Assembly: GCA_023846275.1 (NCBI GenBank)
Contig: CM043870.1
Location: forward strand, 5,827,527-5,891,526
Source: Vanilla planifolia
Lineage: Eukaryota; Streptophyta; Magnoliopsida; Asparagales; Orchidaceae
Reading direction: 5' to 3'
DNA: 64,000 nucleotides
The notes below the pieces were generated by a model. The model was not told the DNA's origin. It ran no database searches and saw only the letters and a list, made by a program, of their open reading frames with translations. Below, one piece after another: positions 51,503 through 63,200 of this stretch. Every line of letters begins with the position of its first letter. Position 1 is the first letter of the stretch. The position numbers and the translations under genes were made by a program.

Positions 51503-52784
51503 TGATACAAGATAGATTTAGACTTCTACCAAGGTCTAAATTAGAGTCAATAATACTATAGATATTTAACAGATTATTACAATATATAAAAATAATATTA
51601 TATACTAATTAGGGTTAGATGACTTGATAGTATTTTAGAACTATTCAAATATTGTTATTCCAAAACTGTAATGTGGATTATTAAATTGAGTAGGTCAAAG
51701 TATCTTAAGAATTAAGCATAAAATCCTATAAAGTAGTTTTTGTCACATTCATATTCATATATATAAAATAAAACATTTAAGATAAACTATATATATAAAG
51801 TATTTTAATAGAAAAAATAACTCTAATTTTATATTACTATCTAAAAAATAAAAATTATTGAAAGAGTGTACCTTTTAGTGATGATATCTTGTAGTTATAT
51901 AGGCATTGACATTTCAAGAACCAAAGAGGTAAAAGGGTGACATGTTGGTGATTTGGTTTAGTAGGAAAGCTTAAAGGGATTGATGAAAGAGAGAATTTAT
52001 TTTATTATCGACTCTCTTAATGAAAGGTCTCTCATATTCGATCCATGTCTCTCATAATGGATTTGGTTATAGGCTCTCCCAATAAAAGATATCTCACTTT
52101 GGATCCTTTTTTCTCACAAGAGAAATTAGAATCTCTCTAACTAGAGTTGGGTACACATACTTTGTTTACAAATATGAAAGCATACAAATAAAATAAATTT
52201 TTTAAATCCATAATTGTTATTATTCTATAGCTTGGTGAGTGTTCATATTCATAGAGATCTCAGAAGTTCCTTAGTAAGTTTTTGTAACAAATAAAAAAGC
52301 TAAAAATTTAATTGAATTAAGTAGTTCTCAAGTTGGCAATGCGATTAGGGCAATAATAATGACGAGAGAAAAAATGAAGAGTTGTAAAATGATGAGGTGA
52401 GTGATGTAGTGCAAATGTTAGTTTAAATTTTGGGTAGGTGTAGGTTGGATGGAACAAAATAAGTTGATAGGACTTGCAGGTTGTCGCAGGTCATTACAGG
52501 TCTTAGTAGGTAACAGGTTGTCGCGGGTAAAATAGTGTTCTTCTGTCAATTTGGGTCTTATAGGAATGCGGGTTAACTTAGGCAGTGGTAGTGGTTACTG
52601 ACGATGGTACTGATGGCAGCAAATGATAGTGGACAATGACAAACAGTGCAATCAATAAAAAAAAATTAATTTTAAGTATTTTTTAAAATAATTTTTAACC
52701 AAAATTTTTACCAATAGACATATAGAAATGGTGTGATGCTAGAAGATGTGTGTTTGTAAGCCAATATTAGATGCTCTTACATCA
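51503..52784 (-). repeat. 5' LTR of element A
   Basis: On the minus strand it starts TGATGTAAGAGCATCTAA at 52,784 and ends TTGTATCA at 51,503. It is followed by the primer-site-like TGGTAT. The sequence is colinear with 47,488-48,752 and with LTR D. Confidence 0.75.
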
Positions 52785-54029
52785 CACATGAAGCACCATA
52801 GATAAAAAAGGTAACAAAGTGGGGCTTGGGTTAGTGGAAAAGTTTGGCTAAAGTGATAACAAGATGGTATTCTAGGGTGTGGAGCCTTGTTGAGGAGGGT
52901 GGCAATTTGGTTAAGAGAGTAGAAAGGTGGGTGAAGACCTTAGGGTATTAGAGGAAGAGAAAATTTGTTTGATTGTCGGCTCTCCTGGTGGAAGGTTTCA
53001 CCTTTGATCTTTATCTCTTACGAGTAGCAGGAAGTTGGAATATCTTCAACTAGGTTTGAGCACACACTCTTAGTCACAAAAGATGAAAGTATATAAATAA
53101 GAGAATTTTTATTTATCAATAATAACATTACAAGGAGAGAGCATTTCTTATTTATAGATGAAGAATAGGTCAATAGCTATGCATGGGGAAAAGGAGAATT
53201 AAATACTCATTAGAAACATATAGTATGAGAAAGATGAGAAGCCAACATAGGAAAAGATAATTTTGGAGTTAAAATACTTAAAAATCTAAAAAAGATATTT
53301 AAAATTCTAAGATATTATTAACTTCAAGTGGGCATGAGAAAAGGTAATTTTGGAGTTGAATTACTTAGAAATCTAAAAGTGATCTTTAGAATTCTAAGAC
53401 ATTAACTCCAAATGAATCATCCATATTAAATATAAAATATAAAAATATATAAAATCTTTAGAATTTCAAGACATTAACTCCAGGTGGGTGAATCAAATTA
53501 AATGCAAAGTATAAAAATACATGAAAAAATAATGATATTATGCAATAATATAACACAACTATTGGATGTTAATGACGATATGATTATGATGCTAGAAGTG
53601 GATGAGATAAATGAAGGCAATCAGCATGTCTAGAAGGCTGGTGGCTAATGGGTGGCCAAACAATGTATGGTGATGTGGGCATCAGGTAGCCTGGCGATGG
53701 TAGGTGATCAAGTGATGTTGGACGATCAGGCAACAGCAATCAGGAGTAGCATATGATCTAGTGATGATGGACGACTAGTAATAGCAGATGAGGAATGCAC
53801 AAGAACTAATGCCAATGATGACATATTGTACTACAAATTATGATTAGATAAATAGAGAAAAAATAATGACAATAATCATAAGGAAAAAAGCATTATAGTC
53901 AACCCATATGGTTTTAAAAAATGACATATAAAAATAAGATTTGACACGATGTATCTTCGCGTTCAAATGGAACTAGTGTGACACCAGCGGGTGTGTGATT
54001 ATGAGTTAACATAAAACAATCCTATGTCA

Positions 54030-56480
54030 AATCCCTAAGTGATGTTGACAATATGCAAAGTTGCTTATAACAAAAAAGATAACCATAATTAATTATATGA
54101 TCATGTATTACCTTCATTGAGTTTGGAACTAATTACTTATAGAGACAAGCAATGTAGTGAGTAAGTTCAGTCACTTGCTAAGGGCATCAATGACTTTGTT
54201 TTCTACCCTTGGCTTATGCTTAAGGATGAAGGTATTTCTTTAAAGAAATTCAACCCACTTAACATGTTATAGCTTTAACTTCTTCTTTAAATTAAGGTAT
54301 CTTAAGGTCTTATGGTTAGAAAAAAATATACATTCTTGGGGTAAAAGGTAATGACTCCGATGCCTTAGTGTTTGGATTATTATATAAAATTTTTTATAGT
54401 AAACAAAGCATTTCTCTTGGGACTCACTTGGTTTTTTGCTAAGTACATGATTGGTCATCTTTCTTGATTAAAAACTCTTATTCTTACTCCTAAGTTATCA
54501 CATGGGACTTTAAAAATGATAGAAAAATTTTGAAGTCAGAGTATGGTGCTTAGGTCATATTTTCCTTAATTTTCTCAAATTTATTAGTTGTAGGGGTCCA
54601 CTTAAAAATTTTGATTTTTGATACAGTTGATTATAAGGGAAGCGATGGTATTAAAACTTTTAATGAATTTCCTATAGAATATTGTTATGCCATGAAAGCT
54701 TCTTACATCATGGACAAACTGAGGTGTTGGCCTATCAACTATAACCTTAATCTTATTGGGATTAGTTGATATGCCACCTTTTGAGATTATGAATATTAGA
54801 AAGTTCACATGAATAGCAACACAAGTGCATTTTTTAAGGTTGACATATAGGTGGTTCTCTCTAAGCACTAAGCAATTTTTTTTTAAATGTGTTTGAAGTG
54901 GTACTAAATGGTGTGACTGAAGATTAAGATGTTATCAAAGTAAATTATAATACATTTTCTTAATAGAGTCAAGGTATTAAGGTCATTATTCTTATATTTA
55001 TGTTAGATGCATTATAAAAATTGAAGGGTATTATTAATCATTTGTATAGACCATCTTTTGTTTTAAAAACAATTTTTCACTCATCCCTTGGTCGAATCCT
55101 AACTCGGTGGTATCCACTTTTCAAAATCTATTTTCAAAAAGATAGTGGTTCTAGTCATATAGTCTTATAGATCATTCAAGTATGAGATATAAAACTTATA
55201 TTTTATAATTATTTTATTAGTAGCCCTACTATCAATACACATTCTTTGTAAACCATTGTCCATGGGGGCTAGAAAGGTGGGGATAACACAAGGGCTAAGG
55301 CTTTCCCATATAAACCCTTTCTCTAATAACTCTTGTACTTATCAGGTGAGTTCTTAATGTTCAGAAAGAATTATCCTATAATGTGATAAATTTGGTAAAC
55401 TAGTCGTAAGCATTAGGTCTATAGTATGTTGGATGTCATGAAAGGATGGCAAACCTTGAGGTTTTTCAATGAAAATATCTAGAAAATTTGAAAGAATAGA
55501 TTCAAAAGGGAAGCTATAGCTATGTTAGGTATCCCACTTGGTATCTCTTTTAGAGTAATGGCTCATATGATAGTACCTTTAGTAAATTCTTATCTACCTC
55601 ACTAAAAGACATAAATTGGATTTTTTTTATCTAAGATTAGGGACATAAGCTATCTTCAAGAAATTTGTTAAATTTAAGTGGTATAACATATTATTTCTTG
55701 ATAAGAATGGATGCTATATTGATCCAAGAAATAGTGCACAAGTTTAGGTGGTGAGTGGTGGTAAGTCTAAGACGTGTTATTTTATTGGTAGAAATAGAGT
55801 TGATACTATTATTACTATCTATGATGACCTTACAAAATTTTTCTTTGAGTTTAATGAAGGTATAGAAGATGGTGATGCATCTTCAATCTTCACTAGCCTT
55901 AGGTTGGGTGAAAATATATCTCACAATGTTAATGGGTTTACTGTCCTCAACAATATTCTCTCCTTAAAGTATTCATTAGATAGGTTAGAATAAAAAGTAC
56001 ATTTTTTGGTCTCTCTTTTTTTACTGTTAAATTGCTCACCTCTCTTCCTTCATACGACTTTTTTGTCATGAGGGGTGATGGGCCTCCATATGACTTTGTT
56101 CATAATATTGGGTGTTCAATTAGGTGGTTGATTTGGTTTTGTGGTGAGTTTAATGATTGGGTGTGAGAAGAAATTTGGGCGTATGACTAGTAGATGGTCC
56201 AGGATTGTGGTCAGAAGGCCAACTATGGTGTTGGTTCAACACTTTTGATTGGATATAACTTCTAGAGATGCTCAAACTGACTAATAATCTTATATATTTC
56301 CTCTAAATTATGAATGTTATCCATGAAAGGCTTTCTTTGCACATCTTATTTAAGCCCAGCTCAAAATTGAAAAAGTATTGAGTCACCCTTGTGTTTGATG
56401 AGTCAATCCTTAAATATTTAGTATTTTATTTTAGTAGATTTATTTAGTGTGAAATAGGTATATATCTAACAAACAAACTA
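54030..56480 (-). mobile_element. Element B pol (RNase H, reverse transcriptase, protease) and end of gag
   Basis: On the minus strand: gag tail and linker (56,480-55,850), retropepsin-like segment near 55,800, reverse transcriptase with a SPCVIPTFLAP-type segment near 55,300 and VRSFHG/FYRKFI near 54,680, then RNase H near 54,450-54,270. The order is that of Ty3/Gypsy pol. Decayed, with many breaks. Confidence 0.75.
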
Positions 56481-58395
56481 TGCAATTTTGATGATAGTAA
56501 ACTAGTAATCTGAAAAGTACCATAGAGCCTTTATCAAGTTTCAAGGACTGAAGGCATACACATTAGCTTTGATAAGGTTTTATTTTACAATGAAATAGAA
56601 TATTAGCTCTTGATTTTAAGACATTCTCCTTTCGTATCAATTTCAAATCATATTTAGACATCTAATTGTTTAATCTCTCAATTCTTTTTTTGATTCAAAT
56701 CTTACTTAAACCATTTATTGATAATTATATTTTTTTAATCATTCTATCCTTGGTTAAATCATATTTGTATATTTTTTTTTATCAAATTTCATGTTAGTTT
56801 GTTTGCCAAATCTTGATTAAATAAAACAATAATTCACTTAAATGTTTAATAATTAAAATAGAAAATTTTCTACCACTTAATAACCATAATTAACCTATAA
56901 TCTTGCATGCATACATGTGAGTTGGTGGATGAATTCCTTAACACACAATGGGGGAGCCATACCCATTTTGGCTCTACATAACACCTCTGCACGAATACTT
57001 ATAAATTACAGATACTCCTCCTTTCCAACAATTTGAGACTAAAACTCTGCTTGTCTGCATCTAAAATTGGTAGCGTTCAATATCATTCGATCGAGCATTT
57101 TTGCGATTGCACGATGGAGATTGCATCCACCTTTAAACAACGATCTTAGTAGATCCAACCATCCATTTGATAAGTCCATCGAATAATTATCAATTCATCA
57201 GCTGCAATCGCTTGATCCGTCATACGATCATGATCTTGTCTCAGTTCATCAGACGATTATTTTTATTTTTACCATTTGAAATAATCTATCTTTGATGTGA
57301 TGGTCCAGATCTCTCTTATTTGAATCTTACAATCTAAATTTAATATCAATTTTATCATTGATTAATTAAACGATCCAAATCTCATTTAACTTGATTGAGT
57401 GATCGTGATCTAATTAAGCTTGATTCAATCGTCCAAAACATATTCACCTTTACAACGTTTGATCGAATGTCGAGATCTCCTTTATGCCTTTCCAACAACT
57501 CCAATCAATCCCATCTAATGGCTCTAATCAATTAAGCATAACAGTTAATTAAGTAGTCATTATTATGCCATTGAAGTAGATGTTTTGAAAGAATATTTTA
57601 AGATCTTTTTAAGATGTTTGGAAGTAGCTTTTCACTCACTTTCTAATGATTACGAAAAACATTTTTTCTATAAATACCTAATAATTGTGAATGGAATTAC
57701 TAATAAACATAAACAAGATTTTAACATCTCAAAAAAAAAAGCTGCATCATATTCTACTGGCACAAATTTTTTCTGCCAGCACCTATGACTTACGACTATT
57801 TGAAATTCCAAATCTTTCTAGCAAAGCCTACTTCTTTTAAGCTATCATTTTCTTAAATTTTTTTATTATTTTTTAGCTCTTTGTGCCTTTTTATATTTAT
57901 CAACAAACGTAAGAAAATTTATACTATTTTATTGAAAATTAATTTCCAGTTGTATTTTTTCTTTTTCTTTTGGGTTGGGCGGCATGGTATTTGCGAAAGC
58001 ATAATTTCGATTTGATCTCATAAAAAACTGAGTTAGGGTTGAGCTCATAAAAGCTTGGGTTATAGTTGAACTTGTAAAGGCTAATAATTTTTAGGTGAAC
58101 TATAAGAAAAAACCTTAAGTTATAATCCTTTTATTAGTAGAGTTTTTTCCCAACCTCAGTTAGGAGTGGACGTAGGTTTTAGTTTGAACTGAACAACCTA
58201 AAAATTTTAGCATACTATTTCAACTTTAATTTTATTTTTCTTAAATATAAAAATTATAAATTAATATATTTGTAAATAAAAGTTTTTATAAATATAAAAA
58301 TATTTTTATAACAAAATTTTGAAAAATAAATATAATCCAAAAATTAGCAAAAATAATTTAAAACAACAATTCACCACCCTCTTATGGGATTTACA
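56480..58395 (+). mobile_element. Ty1/Copia lone LTR inserted in the gag region of element B (ends approximate)
   Basis: On the plus strand a TATA box (TATAAATA at about 57,671) is followed by a U5-like region with GGAGTGGACGTAGGTTTT near 58,166, a phrase typical of Copia LTRs, and AATTCACCACCCTCTTATGG near 58,368, the usual far end of long Copia LTRs. Upstream of the TATA box lie repeated GATCnnGATC-type phrases seen in such U3 regions. No Copia coding sequence adjoins. Element B gag remnants occur on both sides. The exact TG/CA ends and target duplication were not fixed. Confidence 0.55.
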
Positions 58396-59220
58396 TACTC
58401 TTTTTTACTTCAAAAAAGGTGACCAAAAGATCTACATTGACATAGCAACTCAAATATTACTCATCAAAACAAGCAATGTACTAGTTAACTGACTTTCCTC
58501 CTTGGGTTAGACATTATCATCAGTAAAGTAATTGGTTCTTATATAAGAGGGGGTATGTATTTATTCTTTAGGATTCTCTTAAACTCATTCCAAGTTCTTA
58601 TAGATGATGATCCTCTCTGTTAATTGTAGGTGTCCATGATTTTCATAAATAGTTGAGCTTGTTTATCTAATTTTATTTGAGCAAATTACACCTTATGTTT
58701 TTCATTAATTTTAAACCATTAGAAGTAATGGTCTAATGTTGCATCTCATACCAACTAGTCCTTAGGTATTGAGGTTCCTTAAAAGATTGAGTTTTGTCAC
58801 TTTATGGATTTCATAAGTTTGTAATCGTCATTTTTTGGAGCCGTTCTAAGAACAGGTCATTGATTTTAAATGGTATTTGATTAGGTGGATTGAAAATGTC
58901 AGCTTAGAGAATGTGGATCTTTTTGAGTTCATTTTAGCTAGGTGATCTTAACTCCAACCATATTCTTCTAGCTTAGCTTCCACAATTTTTAGTCAGATTA
59001 AGAGGTATTGGAGGGTCATTTTTGCTTGATGGATGTGTAGGTGCACTATGTAAGTTCTATTAGATCTCATACACATATGCTTAAGTAAAAAGAAAAAAGA
59101 AAGAAACAAGAACATCTTTCTATTTTGCTCCTTTGTCTTTTTTATTATTGTGCCAACAAAAAAAATTATGAAAAGTTTAATTCATATTTTTTTATTCGTT
59201 AGCAATGCAAGCACTAATAA
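58396..59220 (-). mobile_element. Element B 5' leader and gag remnants
   Basis: The minus strand between the primer site and the Copia LTR carries degraded retrotransposon gag homology (a segment like YIPPLI near 58,550). Broken fossil. Confidence 0.55.
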
Positions 59221-59237
59221 ATCGAGCTATGATACCA
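59221..59237 (-). other. Primer-binding site of element B (initiator tRNA-Met type)
   Basis: The minus strand reads TGGTATCATAGCTCGAT. Its first eight bases match the complement of the plant initiator tRNA-Met 3' end, used by most plant Ty3 and Copia elements, and the rest matches in part. Two bases separate it from the LTR end at 59,240. Confidence 0.8.
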
Positions 59238-59239
59238 GT

Positions 59240-60206
59240 TGGATGCAGACCTCCTAGTACAGGAGTTTTAAAGAATTAACAAGTTAGAGTTCTTATTATG
59301 ATCAATCATAAACCTCAATAAGATGCAAGAAACTTAAATTTTTACTCATATAAAGATTATCATTCCAAAGGATAGAGCTCTTCTTTTTATAGAGAGCCTA
59401 ATCACAAAAAGATAAAATAAAAAAAATTATGGTCAAATGCTATTGTTAAATTACTTTTTAAAAAGTTGCATTTTCTATGTCTAAATTATGTTTAATTAAA
59501 AGACGTTTCCAAAGGTGTGGCTAAAGATAATACTAAAACATGTGAAAGTTATTATTTTGGTCGAACAGTTATGTTGTCAAAGTTGTTTCCAAACAGATTT
59601 TTAAAGAGCTATGTTTTTTTATTCTATGTAAGTCATGTTTGGGTGGGTCATCATGGGTTGAATCTATGTTAGTGGGCATGGAGTGAATTGGCTACTCTAC
59701 ATGCTGTTGCTAATGCTGCGACTCATAGATCAGTCAATGGTTCGATGTAGCATGGGTAGGTCGCAAGTCGACGTGTCATAAAGTAGGTTGGAAAATCAAC
59801 AATGTCATTGTAGTCACAGGTTGGAGTCAAGTATGTGTAAAGAAGGGGGTTAGCAAGTTGGTGCAGGATTGTAGATTGAAGTCAAGTTGGTCATGTTTTG
59901 AATTATGTCAATGGGTTGGTGCATCAGGACAGATCGCTCACAAAACATGTGAACCTATAATTAGGATCAGACCCATTCGTGGAACTGATTAAGTCGAATT
60001 TAATCAAGGTCGAGCTAGCGACAAGTGATGGAGCTAACAAAAAGGGCCCAATTGGCCATTATCTTGTCCTTTTTGCATTTTGTGGTAAATTATGAGCCTA
60101 GGGGTTTAGATTTTGTATGTAAACAAATATATACATTAATTGTTTGGAAGTAGTGGCATATGTTAGTTTGGCTCTTAAGTATCGAAAATCTTAATTAGTG
60201 TCATCA
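59240..60206 (-). repeat. 5' LTR of element B
   Basis: About 967 bp, TG...CA on the minus strand (TGATGACACTAATT at 60,206; ending GCATCCA at 59,240). A TATA-like CTATAAAAAG lies near 59,380. It pairs with 44,447-45,753. Confidence 0.75.
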
Positions 60207-63200
60207 CCACTTTTGATAAATCCAAAACATATATATTGATACTTAATTTTTTCATAATTCCAAATAAACTAACATCACAAAAATACAATTTCATGAGGAT
60301 TCCCAGTAGAAATCTCTCAGATATAACATAGATCATCATAATCACCCTCACCAAGTTCCTTAGGTTATTTATAGCATCTATTATTATTTATGTATTTCAT
60401 TATCTAAGTTAATTTATTTAGTAATGTGTTTGTGCAATGATAAAATAAGATGAGCAAAAGACTCAATAGACTTAGAAATCATGAGGTAAGGGAATCAAAT
60501 TATCAAGACTTTTAGGATGATTTTCAAAACAAATTTTAAAATACTCAAACCCATTTTTTTATTAATAGAATTATTGTAAGCAAAATAAGTAGATGATAAT
60601 AAAAGAACTTAAGTAGGATTATGTTCCTTTACCCAGCTAAGAAGAATATTTCTTAAGCTTTAGTTAACTAATTCTATTTGTTTATTTATTTAAGAATGAT
60701 AAGCTAATGAAATTTGAGTTTCATATTTAATAAATACCAAAGTATTTTTCATAAATAACTAGTAAATCAAATATCACGATCTAACACAATTGTTTATGAT
60801 AAATCATAGGATTTTATAACTTCAAGGAATAGTTTTGCAATATTAGAGGCATCTAATGCTTATGGAAGCGTATGAAATTAGCCATCTTAAAAATCTTGTT
60901 AAAAACCATAGATGGAGAATCATGTTTTTTAATATTTTCAATAAACCTAATATAAAGTCTATACTTATATCTTAACATGGTCATTATAACATTGGAGATT
61001 ATGTATATGCCCCTTATCCTTATTTCTTAGATTTAGCTATAGCATGATTTTTACATTGGACAACTATTGATGCAACTTTAAAGGATAATCTTATCCAATA
61101 AATTTGGTTAATCACGTCTCTTATAGTTTTGTCTTGATAAACATGTCCTGCAAAATCTCTGGCATGCATTTTCTAGACAAGAAAATTGTTAAGAGATGTA
61201 CGAGGAATGTAAGATTAAGATCCACAAAAAACACATTTTTTAAATGTTAATCATCAAAAACTTTGGTATGTGACGTATTGACTTCACGATAAATATCACC
61301 GAGGTCCAAGAAATCATTATATAAATCTTTAATGCATGCAAATCCAAGAACACTTAAAAGTCATTAGCACCACTTTTTCTTAATTAAACCCTCTTTTTTA
61401 GTATAATCCATAATTAGGGCCAGTATCATATTAAATCCTTGAATGAATCCTCTATAAAATGTGTCTTATGTATGAAGTTATGAACTTCATGTGCATTTAT
61501 GAGACTTGGCCATTTGACTATAGCTTTTATCTTTTTAGGTCAATAGTCAAATCATTTTTCAAAACAGTAAAACTTAAGAAAGATACCTTTTTAACTAAAG
61601 TCACACTTTTTAAGACTAGAAAGTAAGTTCTATTCACTTAATGTGGTGCATACTTGTTTAAGATGTCTTAAATATTCATATGAGGTATGATTATAAACTA
61701 ATATGTTATCAAAATAGATGACTACAAAATTACCTAGTTAAAGTCTTAAAATCCAAGTCATATGTCTCATAAATATATATGGTGTGTTTGACAATTCGAA
61801 TGACATGTCTAACCATTCATATAGTCTTTCTTTATCTTAAAAGTAGTTTTTTATTTCTCATCTTGCTAAATTCTAACCTAATATCATCCACTTTTTAGAT
61901 TTATTTTAGAAAATATGATGACTCCAACCATTTGATTTCAAAGATCATTAAGCCCAATAATTAAAAGCCTATATTTAATCATTATTTTGTTACTAGCATA
62001 GTTATTTATGCATATGCCAACTTTTATCTTTTTAGGAGCCAATAAAGTAGGGACAACACATAGACTAATATTTTTCTTAATAAATCTCTTTTGAATGACC
62101 TCATTTTCTTGTCGAGTAAGTTCTACATGAGCCTATGGATTAATTAGTTGTGGAAAATGTGACAGTGAGGCATCAATAACTATATCTATAATATGTTGAA
62201 TATTTCTCAATGGTGAAAACTTGTTTAGCAAGTCATTAAGAAATACATCAACAAAATATATCAATAAAGGCGGGACTATGAGTGGTTAAGTAGGTATATT
62301 AATAAATACTTTCCTAATTGCTACAAATCAAATAACTTCAACATTGGCCATTTCTCTCTCAATCTTAACTAGTAAAATAGTACTAAGTAATTTTCTCTTT
62401 CTTTTATTTTTTTCTTTTAAATTATTTGGGTTAGAAAGTTTTTTTAGGGAGGTGAGGAGTATAAATTAATCTTTTTTCCCTTATATATGAAAGCACTTGT
62501 ATTATATCTTCTATTTATGATAATATTTCTATCATATAAATCTTCCTAATATAAGGTCACCTACTCACATTAAGATAACATCATGCTATAGTTCCTCAAA
62601 ATATTGACTAAGATACGATGTGCAGGAGGAGGTGGTATATGAGTGTCAAGCTTATCATTTTTACAATATTTTGTGTTACAGCATTGATACAGCTACCACT
62701 ATCTATAACGATCTTATAGGGTTTATCTTTATTTCCAATGAAGGTACTGAATATATTAATATGTCACTAATTTTCAATGAAGGTACATAATTAATGCTTT
62801 CACCTAGTACTTGTATTTTTTCTTCTCCTCTTTATCTGGCTATGTAATCTCTTATTCTTCAACTTTAGCACTTTCTTCAACTTCTTTTATGCTTATATAT
62901 AAGGTTCTCTTAGGATACTAGGCTGCGACATACTTTCTCCCATTACAATAACAATAACAATATTATACTCCAAAACAAGTAGATGGTTTGTCTAAGGGTT
63001 AGACTTGATGGGTTAATGGTATGATTAGGACACAAATTACTTGTAGAGCAGTAGCAGAAGTGATGAAAGTAGTGCTATAAGTGTCACGAAGGGAAGTGAT
63101 TAAAGGAATCTCACTCTTATGAACAATCAATCCCCTAAATCTTTCTACATCACGAGCAATATTATATGCCTTTCCTAAGCTAATAACATTTCTCAAGTAT

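Larger units (their letters stand above)
47488..52784 (-). mobile_element. Ty3/Gypsy element A, nested inside LTR D
   Basis: LTR pair 47,488-48,752 (3') and 51,503-52,784 (5'), each about 1.27 kb, TG...CA on the minus strand. After the 5' LTR come a weak match to the tRNA-Met primer site (TGGTAT at about 51,493-51,498), gag remnants (about 51,150-50,300), and 3' pol/integrase-like remnants (about 49,800-48,900) ending in a purine tract AGGGAGGA beside the 3' LTR. The internal region is only 2.75 kb, far short of a full element, and heavily broken. By hand, the two LTRs agree at about 73% of roughly 120 aligned columns near their U5 end. With commonly used plant LTR rates this means an age of the order of ten million years. 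Confidence 0.7.
47076..54029 (-). mobile_element. Lone LTR D (interrupted by element A) inserted in element B
   Basis: The head of D is 54,029 down to 52,785 and its tail is 47,487 down to 47,076; element A lies between. On the minus strand D starts TGACATAGG and ends TATCA, matching the ends of the A LTRs. Element B coding remnants resume right at both outer edges (reverse transcriptase/RNase H side at 54,030, integrase side at 47,075), so D marks one insertion into B. No internal region of its own is left, so it is best read as a lone LTR formed by recombination. D also has about 375 bp not found in the A LTRs. It is an old, decayed copy. Confidence 0.6.
44447..60206 (-). mobile_element. 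Ty3/Gypsy element B, whole span including nested insertions
   Basis: The element is bounded by an LTR pair: 3' LTR about 44,447-45,753 and 5' LTR 59,240-60,206. In minus-strand order the parts are 5' LTR, primer-binding site, gag remnants (about 59,200-58,400, resuming at about 56,480-56,050), protease near 55,800, reverse transcriptase about 55,330-54,600, RNase H about 54,600-54,130, integrase about 47,070-46,300, and the 3' LTR. Two insertions interrupt it: LTR D with element A at 47,076-54,029, and a Copia lone LTR near 56,480-58,395. Reverse transcriptase (VRSFHG, FYRKFI) and RNase H (LSKKPSESQ) motifs place it in Ty3/Gypsy. It is a heavily broken fossil, clearly incapable of coding. It sits inside element C and so is younger than C. 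Confidence 0.8.

Noticed and set aside
55748-55993. 81-codon plus-strand open frame
   Set aside because: It lies antisense to the protease-region remnants of element B and shows no family resemblance.
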